Source: Pelagirhabdus alkalitolerans (GTDB lineage Bacteria; Bacillota; Bacilli; Bacillales; Amphibacillaceae). From it: DNA of 64,000 nt. The stretch covers positions 124,001 through 188,000 of the forward strand of contig NZ_FMYI01000005.1 of assembly GCF_900096905.1 (NCBI RefSeq). Reading direction: 5' to 3'. The position numbers were made by a program, and so were the translations under genes. A model generated the notes under the pieces. It was not told where the DNA came from. It made no database searches and was given only the letters and a program-made list of their open reading frames with translations. Shown here in pieces: positions 24,085-32,664 of the stretch; within the stretch, counting starts at the first letter, position 1, and each line of letters opens with the position of its first letter.

Positions 24085-26442
24085 GTGGGGATGACCGTGG
24101 AAACAAGCCGATTAACGCTTGATACAATTCAACATTTAGTGAACGATTTACCCATTCCCTCGTTCATCACATCAGATCAAGATATCATTATCGCTTATAA
24201 CGACTTAGTTTTAAAATACTTAGATAAAGAAAAAAATTTAAAAGGCCTTGCTTTGTCGACTGTTCTTAATCAAGATTCTTTTTTAATGACTTCTAAACCC
24301 AGTCCCATTTCAGTTCACAAACAAATACTTGAGATAGAACCATCAAAAAATTTTCATCTCGTTCAGTTTTATGACCTGACCAAACAACAAACAACTGAAA
24401 AAAAGCTAGGGCAATTAGACCGACAATTGAAATCATTATTCGAACACCATCCTGAACTTATTTTCACATTAAATCCAAGCGGATACTTTATCAACGTCAA
24501 TCCTGAAGGCGAAAAATTATTAGGTTATGCAAAAGAAGAGCTTTATAAGCTTCAATATACAGATATCGTTATTGAAGAAGATTTACATTTTACGCAACCC
24601 TACTTTTATGATGTCTTAAATCAACAAGTTGTTGATTTTACACTTCGAGTACGAACCAAAGAACGATTTATTCGAACTTTACACATTACAGCTGTACCGA
24701 TTATTGAAGATCAACAGGTCACAGGTGTCATCGGTATCGGACGAGACATTACACAAACGAACGCCATACAAAAGCAACTACAAGAAAGTGAACAACGCTA
24801 TCGCTCAATCTATGACAATAACATTGATATGATTATGTCTGTTGATTTAGAGGGGCGTTTCACCAGTATTAATAAAGTAACACAAGACATGTTTCAAACA
24901 GATGCCGATCAACTTATCGGCACATCGTTCTTCCCTTATATAAGCACAGATTATTATGACCATACGGAAGAACATTTTAACAATGCGATAACAGGGCAAG
25001 CGACGCAGTATGAAACGGTCGTTATTAATGACGAAAAACAATTATTCCATTTACATGTCACGTTAGTTCCGATCATGATTAATGGTACTATCACCGGTAT
25101 TCACTGTATCGCAAAGGATATAAGCGATAAAAAACGACTTATGAACCAATTAAATCAAATGGCTTATACCGATTACTTAACTAACCTACCAAACCATTAT
25201 AGTTTTCATCGCCATGTCGACAAGTTCATTGAACAAGGTAGCAAATCGTTTGCCGTTATGTTTATTGACTTGGATCGCTTCAAATCGATTAATGAAGCAC
25301 TAGGACACACGGTTGGGAATGATGTGCTTATTCAAACGGCTCATCGACTTAAATCACTTCTGCCCCGTCATGCCAATTTATTTCGTTATAGTGGTGATGA
25401 GTTTATCGCTACATTTAATCCAACGACAGTTGATGAGGTGAAAGGATGGGCTCAAGAAATTGTTCAAGCTTTCAGAACCCCCCTTCAACTAAGTAGTGAT
25501 GTTGAATTTTTAACCCCTGTAAGTATCGGCATTAGTTTTTTCCCAACAGATGGCAGCGATACAGATACATTAGTGAGAAGAGCTGATGCAGCGGTTCGCC
25601 TAGCTAAGCAAAATGGAAAAAACCAATATCAACTGTTTCATTCACAAATTAAGGAACATCACGAGCAATACTTTAATATAGAATCGCACCTATTAAATGC
25701 CGTTGAAAAAAATGAATTCTCACTCTACTATCAACCTCAACTATCACTTGAAACTGAAGAAGTTAAAGGTTTAGAGGCATTGATTCGTTGGCATAGCGAT
25801 AAACTAGGTTTTGTATCACCGGGTGATTTTATTCCAATGGCTGAGGAAAATGGTTTAATTGTTGACATTGGCGAATGGGTCATTGAAACAGCTTGTCAGC
25901 AAATTGCGATTTGGAAACAAAAAGGCTTAGATCTTTATCCGATATCGGTCAATGTCTCGATCCGTCAGTTTTATCATACAAATTTCTTAGAGCACTTAAA
26001 AACAACGATTGAAAAAACACAGATTGACCCCAGATATTTAGAAATTGAAATTACCGAATCGGTCGCTTCAAACACAACACTTGTTCTGGAAATATTGAAA
26101 AAACTTAAAGACATTGGCGTTCAAATTGCGATTGATGACTTTGGAACAGGCTATAGCTCCTTACACTATTTAAAAGAATTCCCGATCGATTATTTGAAAA
26201 TTGACCAATCTTTTGTCCGTGATATTACGACTGATGAAAAAGACCAGAGTATTGTGAAGACGATTATTATGCTTGCATCTAACCTTGGGCTTAAAACGAT
26301 TGCTGAAGGTTGTGAGACAGAAGAAGAGTTACAGTTTTTAAAAGACCATGGTTGTGATCTTGCACAAGGCTACTATTATAGTAAACCTGTACCTGCAGAT
26401 GCATTTGAGACATGGTTTAAAGCTTGGAATGACGCATTATAA
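24085..26442 (+). CDS. PAS-GGDEF-EAL cyclic-di-GMP protein
   Basis: A 785-residue cytoplasmic signalling protein without transmembrane segments. Three PAS-like sensor regions span about residues 10-100, 115-235 and 240-355. A GGDEF domain covers about 360-510, and an EAL domain about 535-780. The diguanylate cyclase signature reads SGDEF instead of GGDEF, so cyclase activity is uncertain. The EAL domain has LEALIRW, the DDFGTGYSSL loop and the catalytic Glu and Lys regions (EITESVA, LKIDQSFV), and looks active as a c-di-GMP phosphodiesterase. Start at GTG 24085 or ATG 24091 is not resolved. A diacylglycerol-kinase-like gene follows 24 bp later, probably co-transcribed. Confidence 0.92.
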   Translation: MGMTVETSRLTLDTIQHLVNDLPIPSFITSDQDIIIAYNDLVLKYLDKEKNLKGLALSTVLNQDSFLMTSKPSPISVHKQILEIEPSKNFHLVQFYDLTKQQTTEKKLGQLDRQLKSLFEHHPELIFTLNPSGYFINVNPEGEKLLGYAKEELYKLQYTDIVIEEDLHFTQPYFYDVLNQQVVDFTLRVRTKERFIRTLHITAVPIIEDQQVTGVIGIGRDITQTNAIQKQLQESEQRYRSIYDNNIDMIMSVDLEGRFTSINKVTQDMFQTDADQLIGTSFFPYISTDYYDHTEEHFNNAITGQATQYETVVINDEKQLFHLHVTLVPIMINGTITGIHCIAKDISDKKRLMNQLNQMAYTDYLTNLPNHYSFHRHVDKFIEQGSKSFAVMFIDLDRFKSINEALGHTVGNDVLIQTAHRLKSLLPRHANLFRYSGDEFIATFNPTTVDEVKGWAQEIVQAFRTPLQLSSDVEFLTPVSIGISFFPTDGSDTDTLVRRADAAVRLAKQNGKNQYQLFHSQIKEHHEQYFNIESHLLNAVEKNEFSLYYQPQLSLETEEVKGLEALIRWHSDKLGFVSPGDFIPMAEENGLIVDIGEWVIETACQQIAIWKQKGLDLYPISVNVSIRQFYHTNFLEHLKTTIEKTQIDPRYLEIEITESVASNTTLVLEILKKLKDIGVQIAIDDFGTGYSSLHYLKEFPIDYLKIDQSFVRDITTDEKDQSIVKTIIMLASNLGLKTIAEGCETEEELQFLKDHGCDLAQGYYYSKPVPADAFETWFKAWNDAL

Positions 26443-26466
26443 TTTTATTAAAAGGCGTGCTAATCT

Positions 26467-27375
26467 ATGAATCTAGCTTTCATTGTCAATCCTGCATCCG
26501 GTAAAGGATTAACAGCATTCAAACGATTTAAGAAAAAATTAACAATCCCTTATCGAACCTATATCACACACTATCCTAAGCATGCAACAAAGATCATTCA
26601 ACACCTTTTGGATGAAGGATTAATCAACGTGGTCATTGTTGTTGGAGGTGACGGAACGATCCATGAAGTGATCAATGGCATGAAGCAACACCAGCTTGTG
26701 CTTGGTGTTATTCGAAATGGATCTGGGAATGATTTTGGCCGTCACTTTCATACCTTTAAAACAGCTCGACAATTAGAAACATTCATGAAAAGAAAACCAA
26801 AAACGGTTAAAGCAGATTTAGGCGTGTATCAATCGACTAAACAGCAACGATTATTTATTAATAATAGTGGGATTGGATTTGATGCGGCGGTTTGCCAAAG
26901 CATCAATCAATCGACACACAAGACTTACCTAAATAGGCTTAAGTTAGGTAAACTCATCTACATCTATCACGTCTTTAAAACGTTACGTACATTTGAACCC
27001 TTTGACCTTAAACTGATGACAGAAGACCATGAAGCATCTTTTACAAACGTTTGGTTTTTAACCGCTAGTAACCAACCATTCTTTGGAGGCGGGATGAAAA
27101 TCGCACCACAGGCTAACGGTCATGACGGTACGTTAACGATCACAATCGTTCAACACCTAAAACGCAGGTCGTTTCTATACCTTTTTTGGCTTGTCTACAA
27201 AGGCGCACACACTCGTAACGCTGCTGTTTCACAAATGCAAGTCAAACAGCTAACGGTTCAAACCGGAAACAATCAGGTGGCTCATGCCGATGGCGAAACT
27301 TACTACATAACACGTCATACACCGGTTCATTATCAAATTCAACCTAAAAAAATACAGCTTGCGAAGAAGACTTAA
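26467..27375 (+). CDS. YegS/DgkB-type lipid kinase
   Basis: A 302-residue kinase of the diacylglycerol-kinase catalytic-domain family. The N-terminal NPASGKG is near residue 8 and the nucleotide-binding VVGGDGTIHEVINGM near residues 58-72. A conserved RNGSGNDFGR follows, and FFGGGMKIAPQANGHDGTL with metal-coordinating acidic residues lies in the second half. Family members phosphorylate diacylglycerol or related lipids at the membrane. The adjoining EAL-domain gene suggests only co-transcription. The stop codon lies inside a long terminator stem. Confidence 0.88.
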   Translation: MNLAFIVNPASGKGLTAFKRFKKKLTIPYRTYITHYPKHATKIIQHLLDEGLINVVIVVGGDGTIHEVINGMKQHQLVLGVIRNGSGNDFGRHFHTFKTARQLETFMKRKPKTVKADLGVYQSTKQQRLFINNSGIGFDAAVCQSINQSTHKTYLNRLKLGKLIYIYHVFKTLRTFEPFDLKLMTEDHEASFTNVWFLTASNQPFFGGGMKIAPQANGHDGTLTITIVQHLKRRSFLYLFWLVYKGAHTRNAAVSQMQVKQLTVQTGNNQVAHADGETYYITRHTPVHYQIQPKKIQLAKKT

Positions 27376-27397
27376 TCTCTTCTTACGCAAGCTGTAT
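27352..27397. terminator. Bidirectional terminator overlapping the lipid kinase stop codon
   Basis: ATACAGCTTGCG-AAGAAGA pairs with TCTTCTTA-CGCAAGCTGTAT around a short loop that includes the TAA stop of the kinase gene. The convergent GH120 gene ends just beyond it. Confidence 0.85.
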
Positions 27398-27404
27398 CTA
27401 TTTA

Positions 27405-29330
27405 TTAGTTAGACCATACTTTTATGCGATTCTTTCCTTCTTTTAATACTTGGATAGGGCCTGAAAGTGTCTCATTATCTTTTCTTGCATTTAATAAATC
27501 CACATCTAGAACCATTTTCGTGCCATCAGGATTTTCGAATTCACTATCAACAATACGCACGCGCGTTAACGTATCCGTACTATGAACCGGACTCTTCAAT
27601 TGACTAAATCCATCAGGTAAATCTAATGATAGATAAACGCCATCTTCCTCTTCTGTCACTTCTACATTTGGATCAAATGCTCCCATTTCAAATGGATTGG
27701 CTTCACGATCAAATCCTTTCGCCCCATTTAAATAAACATTATGATCAACATAAGCCGGTTGATTAATATCTGCATAACGTTCAACATCTCCTGGCACTTC
27801 TTCAACTGTATTAATATAGTCTTCAAGAGATGTCGTATAGCCATCATAATGAGATGTACCGACATCATCTAAACCGTCTTTTCCGACAAAAATATTTTGA
27901 TAGAAACGATCATCGCCACCATAAACAAGTGCAAAGCCAGCCACTTCGGTACTATGTGGTAAATGATAAGGCGTCGATCGGTCTCGTACATCTTGATGCT
28001 TCATCTGTCCGCAGATTAAGTTATTGATATAGGCACCACCTTGTGCGAAATTGTCCATCGCATACTCAGATGCCAAAATATTATGATCAACTGTATATGG
28101 ACCATGGCTCACTTCAATAAATAAATCACGGCTGTTTTGATACAAAATATTTTGAGTTAAGCGTGTACCTTGTGTTTGCCAATCTAACCAAATCCCTAAT
28201 GAACAATCGTGGATACGGTTTCTTTTGATTTGAACATCAATCGCCGCATGTAATTTAATACCGGCAATCTCAAAACCATAAAATTCACGTTTTAAAGCAA
28301 TATTATAAATGTGATTGTCATAAATCTCACTAAACACACAACCTAAGTGACCGACAATCGCATTTTGACCACAATCATAAATGGTATTGCGACGAATCAC
28401 GTGAGAGCCGACTAACTCTTTCTTCCACCCTTTACGACTTGCATCAAAAACAGACTCTAACTGATACTGATAACCTGGTTTATCTTTGCGAATGGAACGT
28501 TTATGATGCCCAGTTGAAATTTCTTTTCCAATACTGATCGCACTGCACTTGGAATCGTGGATCACATTGTCTTCAATAATCCACCCCTTACTCCAGTTCG
28601 CTCCAATTAACCCTGGTTGATCTGCTGTAGGTGGCGTCCAAGGTGTCGCTGCATGAGCCATCTCAAATCCTCTAACTGTAATATAATCGATACCTGTTTG
28701 ATCTGGATAAAAACAAGCTTTTCTCACATTAATTTCGACGACCTCAGTATTTGGATTTGCTTCTTGAAAATTGGCATAAATCGTCGTTTCTTTAGGCGTC
28801 ACTTCAGCATACCAGCCATATAACGTTTGATAAGGATTTTTGACGGGCACTGTTTTTCCTGTCCAATCATCGATGATTTCAGTTCTCTTTTTCAGATCCT
28901 TTAACTTATCAAATGTTGTCACTTCATAAAATGACATACCATTTAAATAAACATCACCTAAATGTTTCACTTCTGGTGCGGCTAGCCAATCACCGAACAC
29001 TTCTTTCTCAAATGGATTGTAATCACCAAAGAAAGCATTAGGTATTTTAACTGACCAAATCGCTCCTTCAACTTGTTGCCAATTCGTGATGCGCTCAGAT
29101 CCTTTGATGACAACATGCTCATCCTCAGCAGCTGTATAAGTGATGCGGCGTTTATCACTCAATCCTTTATGTTGTGGCTTTACCCATTCTCTGTATTCAC
29201 CTTCATGAACGATGACCGTATCACCCGCTTCTGCTTTTGATGCTGCTTTATTGATCGTTAAAAACGGATGTTCTTTCGTTCCTTCACTTTGATCCGATCC
29301 ATGCTTAGACACATGATATGTAAATGTCAT
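27405..29330 (-). CDS. GH120 beta-xylosidase
   Basis: A 641-residue parallel beta-helix enzyme of glycoside hydrolase family 120, closely resembling Thermoanaerobacterium XylC. Opening YHVSKHGSDQSEGT, GLSDKRRITYTAAE, HAATPWTPPTADQPGLIG and WSKGWIIEDNVIHDSKC are characteristic. Asp383 (in WLDWQTQG) and Glu406 (in FIEVSHGP) align, with a one-residue offset, with the nucleophile and acid/base known for XylC. There is no signal peptide, so xylo-oligosaccharides would be cleaved inside the cell. GGAGG precedes the ATG by seven bases. It diverges from an AraC regulator with a good cre site between them, and adds a second beta-xylosidase family to the GH43 enzyme encoded 22 kb away. Confidence 0.92.
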   Translation of the reverse strand: MTFTYHVSKHGSDQSEGTKEHPFLTINKAASKAEAGDTVIVHEGEYREWVKPQHKGLSDKRRITYTAAEDEHVVIKGSERITNWQQVEGAIWSVKIPNAFFGDYNPFEKEVFGDWLAAPEVKHLGDVYLNGMSFYEVTTFDKLKDLKKRTEIIDDWTGKTVPVKNPYQTLYGWYAEVTPKETTIYANFQEANPNTEVVEINVRKACFYPDQTGIDYITVRGFEMAHAATPWTPPTADQPGLIGANWSKGWIIEDNVIHDSKCSAISIGKEISTGHHKRSIRKDKPGYQYQLESVFDASRKGWKKELVGSHVIRRNTIYDCGQNAIVGHLGCVFSEIYDNHIYNIALKREFYGFEIAGIKLHAAIDVQIKRNRIHDCSLGIWLDWQTQGTRLTQNILYQNSRDLFIEVSHGPYTVDHNILASEYAMDNFAQGGAYINNLICGQMKHQDVRDRSTPYHLPHSTEVAGFALVYGGDDRFYQNIFVGKDGLDDVGTSHYDGYTTSLEDYINTVEEVPGDVERYADINQPAYVDHNVYLNGAKGFDREANPFEMGAFDPNVEVTEEEDGVYLSLDLPDGFSQLKSPVHSTDTLTRVRIVDSEFENPDGTKMVLDVDLLNARKDNETLSGPIQVLKEGKNRIKVWSN

Positions 29331-29363
29331 TTAAATTCCTCCTTTTATATGATTAGTCTAACT

Positions 29364-29377
29364 AGAAATCGCTTTCA
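29364..29377 (-). promoter_or_regulatory. cre site before the GH120 gene
   Basis: The minus strand reads TGAAAGCGATTTCT, 13 of 14 cre positions, 34 bp upstream of the GH120 start codon in the divergent promoter region. Confidence 0.6.
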
Positions 29378-29436
29378 ATTTCTACCCCTTTTATTGTATA
29401 ATTTAAGACAATATTTGTGTTAAAAAGGAGACCATC

Positions 29437-30195
29437 ATGGCATTTTTTGAACATTACGGAACAGAAAGCGATCATATGTTTCATCACTTTAACTTAACAC
29501 GCACGGAATTCCCGCTCCACTTTCATAAAGCATTTGAACTCATCATCGTTCGCCAAGGAAAATTGCATCTAGCGATTGATGACCATGCCTATACACTCTT
29601 ACCGAATGAGTGTGCGTTTATCTTCAGCCATCAACTCCACGGGTTTCATGCTGAACAACATACAGAAATGAGTATTCTAATTTTCTCACCAGAATTAATT
29701 GGTGATTTTGCGATGGATTACCAGCATTTGATTCCTGATCAGCCGATCTTTACATGGTCCGAGAGTTGGCCATTAGAAGAAATAACCACTCATTATCAGC
29801 AAAAAAGCTTACTGTATGCTATATGTGATCGACTCATTTCTCAATCAACATTTTCAAACGTTCACTCATCAACAAAAAAACAAGTACTACTACAATTGTT
29901 TAGTTATATCGATCAACATTACACAACAACTTGTACGTTAAAAGGGGCCAGCCAATCCCTTCAGTACGATTATGCGTATTTATCGAAGTTATTTTCACAG
30001 TTTACACAAATGCCTTTTACTCATTATGTCAATTATTACAGAATCGCACATGCACGCTACTTACTTAAAAATACGTCTCTTTCAGTTGGACAAATTGCTG
30101 ACCAGTGTGGTTATCAAACATTACGATCTTTTCATCGTAATTTCAAAAAAATCACCCAACAATCGCCCAAAGCCTATAGGACACATATTGTCTGA
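29437..30195 (+). CDS. AraC-family regulator divergent from GH120 beta-xylosidase
   Basis: A 252-residue one-component regulator. An N-terminal cupin-type sugar-binding domain (about 1-140) contains FPLHFHKAFELIIVRQGKL and LLPNECAFIFSHQLHGFH. The C-terminal AraC/HTH_18 domain (about 150-250) contains YLSKLFSQFTQMPFTHYV and IADQCGYQTLRSFHRNFKKI. AAAAAGGAG precedes the ATG. Its divergent orientation to the GH120 gene makes it the probable activator of that gene, with a xylo-oligosaccharide or xylose derivative as a likely ligand (inference). A terminator follows. Confidence 0.9.
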   Translation: MAFFEHYGTESDHMFHHFNLTRTEFPLHFHKAFELIIVRQGKLHLAIDDHAYTLLPNECAFIFSHQLHGFHAEQHTEMSILIFSPELIGDFAMDYQHLIPDQPIFTWSESWPLEEITTHYQQKSLLYAICDRLISQSTFSNVHSSTKKQVLLQLFSYIDQHYTTTCTLKGASQSLQYDYAYLSKLFSQFTQMPFTHYVNYYRIAHARYLLKNTSLSVGQIADQCGYQTLRSFHRNFKKITQQSPKAYRTHIV

Positions 30196-30220
30196 GCCAA
30201 GTGATTAAGCCCTATTTAAA

Positions 30221-30251
30221 AAGCAGGTACTCAAAAGATGAGTACCTGCTT
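30221..30251. terminator. Terminator after the AraC gene
   Basis: AAGCAGGTACTCA pairs with TGAGTACCTGCTT around a five-base loop, followed by CTTTG; probably serves the convergent DUF1801 gene as well. Confidence 0.85.
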
Positions 30252-30283
30252 CTTTGTCCGTTCGTCAATAAGCGTCTTCAAAA

Positions 30284-30655
30284 TCATTTTCGCCAAAAGG
30301 TGGTGCAATCCGCCTTATCTTGAATATTAAAATCAATAATTGTTTGAAGTAGTTCATAATCAACCGAATCTTTCCAAGGCATGCGAATTAACTGCTTTGT
30401 ATACTCATATCCTGCTCTTGTAATTTTATCTTCTAGCTCATTAATTGCCTGAGGCTCAGGTGCAATTGCCAAATGTTTTTTAGCTACACTGAACCCAATG
30501 ATAAACGTTCCGTGATCTAAAAACATCGGTTGATTCCATTTAATTGTTAACTCCAATTTGGGATAATTCCTTGTAATCCAATCTAGAACCTCTTTAACTC
30601 TTTTTTGTTGCACGTCATCTTCAATCGTTTCAAGAAAATCATAAACAGTATTCAT
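30284..30655 (-). CDS. DUF1801 / YdhG-like (Fra) protein
   Basis: A 123-residue soluble protein of the DUF1801 family, the same length as Bacillus YdhG (Fra), which has been described as a frataxin-like iron chaperone. Conserved features include LELTIKWNQPMFLDHGTFIIGFS in the first half and the end segment RMPWKDSVDYELLQTIIDFNI. GGAG precedes the start. It stands 22 bp after an ABC permease gene on the same strand, but a functional link is not evident. The iron role is established only for the Bacillus protein and is transferred here by resemblance. Confidence 0.8.
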   Translation of the reverse strand: MNTVYDFLETIEDDVQQKRVKEVLDWITRNYPKLELTIKWNQPMFLDHGTFIIGFSVAKKHLAIAPEPQAINELEDKITRAGYEYTKQLIRMPWKDSVDYELLQTIIDFNIQDKADCTTFWRK

Positions 30656-30677
30656 AGTTATCTCTCTCCTTTTTACG

Positions 30678-31283
30678 TTAAAATGCCTTTCTTTGATAAA
30701 TAAATGTTGTCACACTCCACGAAATCATATAGATTATGAGGGATAAGATAGCGGCAGAAATATATAATGTCGGTTCTGAGAATTGAAAAATCCAAGCTGT
30801 TATCTCATCAAAGTGATCCGCCAAAAATGACAAGAATGGTGGCAAAAAACCAACCGAAAGAATAAATACAATCATAATCACAGTCGTTATATACCCCTGT
30901 TTGATAATATAATAGAGCGGGAAGGCTAATCCCGAAAACACTAAAAACAAACTCACACCTATTGCCATATCTGTTAAAGAAAACGATACATTAAACATTA
31001 AAAACGCTATTGTCACGATACCAATGGATATGACCGCATAAACAATCGATCCTAAATAACGTGCTGCAATAATTTCTGTTCGGGTATAAGGTAATGAATT
31101 TAACAGTATATTTGTCTCTGCTTTTTCATCATAAGAGAACGCATTAAACGGAATATATATACAAGCCACTAAAACCGTTAGAGCTGGATGTGAATCCATT
31201 ATGATAAAGAAAGCAACAAATGGTATAAAACCAAGCAGCAACATTTTCTGTATAATCGCATCACGTCTAATTAAATTTATCAT
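30678..31283 (-). CDS. ABC-2 type permease of the YtrA-regulated operon
   Basis: A 201-residue membrane protein with about six hydrophobic segments. It is of the ABC-2 exporter type found with YtrA-type GntR regulators. The segment AFSYDEKAETNILLNSLPYTRTEIIAARYL in the first cytoplasmic loop is typical of these permeases. Its start overlaps the end of the ATP-binding gene by four bases (ATGA), so translation is coupled. Together they form one exporter. Such systems often respond to cell-wall-active peptides in Bacilli; the substrate here is unknown. Confidence 0.85.
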   Translation of the reverse strand: MINLIRRDAIIQKMLLLGFIPFVAFFIIMDSHPALTVLVACIYIPFNAFSYDEKAETNILLNSLPYTRTEIIAARYLGSIVYAVISIGIVTIAFLMFNVSFSLTDMAIGVSLFLVFSGLAFPLYYIIKQGYITTVIMIVFILSVGFLPPFLSFLADHFDEITAWIFQFSEPTLYISAAILSLIIYMISWSVTTFIYQRKAF

Positions 31284-32149
31284 TCTCTACTCCCCCTTTT
31301 GACATAATACATAATATCTTCTAAAGATGGATTTTCAATTAAAACTGATTCACCAAATATTTGCTTCACTTGTTTAATATCTGATGTCAACGCTTCAAAT
31401 CCAGCATTCGTTTTGCGTAAGTGGATAAAGGCTTGTTTTGTGTCACGATCGAGTAATTCTGTTTTGCCTTTTACAAGTCCAAACGTATCACTTAGTTCAT
31501 GAATTGATTGATTAAACACCAGTTCACCACTTTGTAAGAACGTTATGTAATCAGCAATTCGATCGAGATCTGAAGTGTGGTGCGTCGAGAAAAATATAGT
31601 TCGATTACCCTCAACCATGATTTCTTGTAATAAATCTAGTAAATCTCGCTTGAAAACTGGGTCTAATCCCGCTGTTGGCTCATCCATAATAATCAGTTCT
31701 GCTTGATGAGATAACGCAATTGCCAGTGATGCCTTCATCTGCATTCCTTTAGAGAAGGTTTTGATCGGTTTATTTAAAGGTAATTCGAATTGGTCAACAT
31801 AATGATGAAATAAATCATCATCCCAACGTTTATATGCCGGTCCAACAACACGCTTAATATCTTTTAGATTCAAGCCCTCATAGAACACATTACGATCATA
31901 CACAAATCCTATTCGCTCTTTGATTTCTTTCTCGTGCGTTTTATAATCCAACCCGAACATCTTAACTTCACCAGAATCTGGTTTTAGCAAGTTCATAAGC
32001 ATCTTGATTGTCGTTGACTTCCCAGCACCATTTGCACCAATAAAACCCGTAATAAACCCTTGCTTAACTTTAAGATCCAAGGAATCAATCGAAAAATTCT
32101 TAAACGTTTTTGTTACATTTTTTAATTCAATTACATGTTCCACCATCAT
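31280..32149 (-). CDS. ABC transporter ATP-binding protein of the YtrA-regulated operon
   Basis: A 289-residue ATPase. Walker A GANGAGKST, the ABC signature (in this subtype FSKGMQMK), Walker B LIIMDEPTAGLD and the switch His (STHHTSD) are all present. The C-terminal 70 residues form the accessory region common in BcrA/YtrB-type exporters. It overlaps the upstream regulator stop codon and the downstream permease start, giving a tightly coupled three-gene operon. It is a member of the drug/peptide exporter subgroup rather than an importer. Confidence 0.92.
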   Translation of the reverse strand: MMVEHVIELKNVTKTFKNFSIDSLDLKVKQGFITGFIGANGAGKSTTIKMLMNLLKPDSGEVKMFGLDYKTHEKEIKERIGFVYDRNVFYEGLNLKDIKRVVGPAYKRWDDDLFHHYVDQFELPLNKPIKTFSKGMQMKASLAIALSHQAELIIMDEPTAGLDPVFKRDLLDLLQEIMVEGNRTIFFSTHHTSDLDRIADYITFLQSGELVFNQSIHELSDTFGLVKGKTELLDRDTKQAFIHLRKTNAGFEALTSDIKQVKQIFGESVLIENPSLEDIMYYVKRGSRE

Positions 32150-32520
32150 CACTCCTCATACAAAATCTTTAATAATTCTTGAAGGTCCTCAAGCGATAGC
32201 CCAATTTCTCGACTATTCGTAATGATCGCTTTCATCTGATCTTCAATCGCCTTCTGTTTCTTTTCTTTAATTAACTCCAAGTTTTGTTCTGATACAAACG
32301 AACCCTTCCCAGCAACTGAATAAATAAAACCATCATTTTCAAGCTCTTCATAAGCTCTTTTCGTTGTAATTACACTAACTTGTAAATCTCTTGCGAGTTG
32401 ACGTATCGACGGCAACATCTCACCTTCTTGTAATTCACTAGACAAAATAAGTGATTTAACTTGCTTAATAATCTGCTCATAAATTGGATCCTTTGAACGG
32501 TTCGACACAATGATTTGCAT
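32149..32520 (-). CDS. YtrA-type GntR repressor
   Basis: A 123-residue regulator consisting of a winged-helix GntR domain (about 1-75; GEMLPSIRQLARDLQVSVITTKRAYEEL) plus a short dimerising C-terminal helix pair, the hallmark of the YtrA subfamily. These repressors usually control the ABC exporter genes that follow. A perfect 9-bp inverted repeat lies just upstream and is the probable operator. The stop codon overlaps the start of the ATPase gene. The inducer is unknown. Confidence 0.92.
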   Translation of the reverse strand: MQIIVSNRSKDPIYEQIIKQVKSLILSSELQEGEMLPSIRQLARDLQVSVITTKRAYEELENDGFIYSVAGKGSFVSEQNLELIKEKKQKAIEDQMKAIITNSREIGLSLEDLQELLKILYEE

Positions 32521-32535
32521 GCTAATCCCTCTTAA

Positions 32536-32558
32536 CTGTATATACTATATATATACAG
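32536..32558. promoter_or_regulatory. Probable YtrA-type operator
   Basis: CTGTATATA and TATATACAG form a perfect inverted repeat with a five-base centre, ending 16 bp upstream of the regulator start codon. YtrA-type repressors bind such AT-rich palindromes before their own operon. Confidence 0.6.
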
Positions 32559-32613
32559 TATACACACCTTTGTTTTTTTTGCAACCTATTAATGCAAAAT
32601 AACATTTATAAAC

Positions 32614-32652
32614 AAAAAATACCCCAACCTGATCAAACAGGCTGAGGTATAA
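32614..32652 (-). terminator. Terminator after the prenyltransferase gene
   Basis: ATACCCCAACCTG and CAGGCTGAGGTAT form an imperfect 13-bp stem around a six-base loop downstream of the UbiA-family gene on the minus strand. Confidence 0.65.
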
Positions 32653-32664
32653 TATGATGATCAT

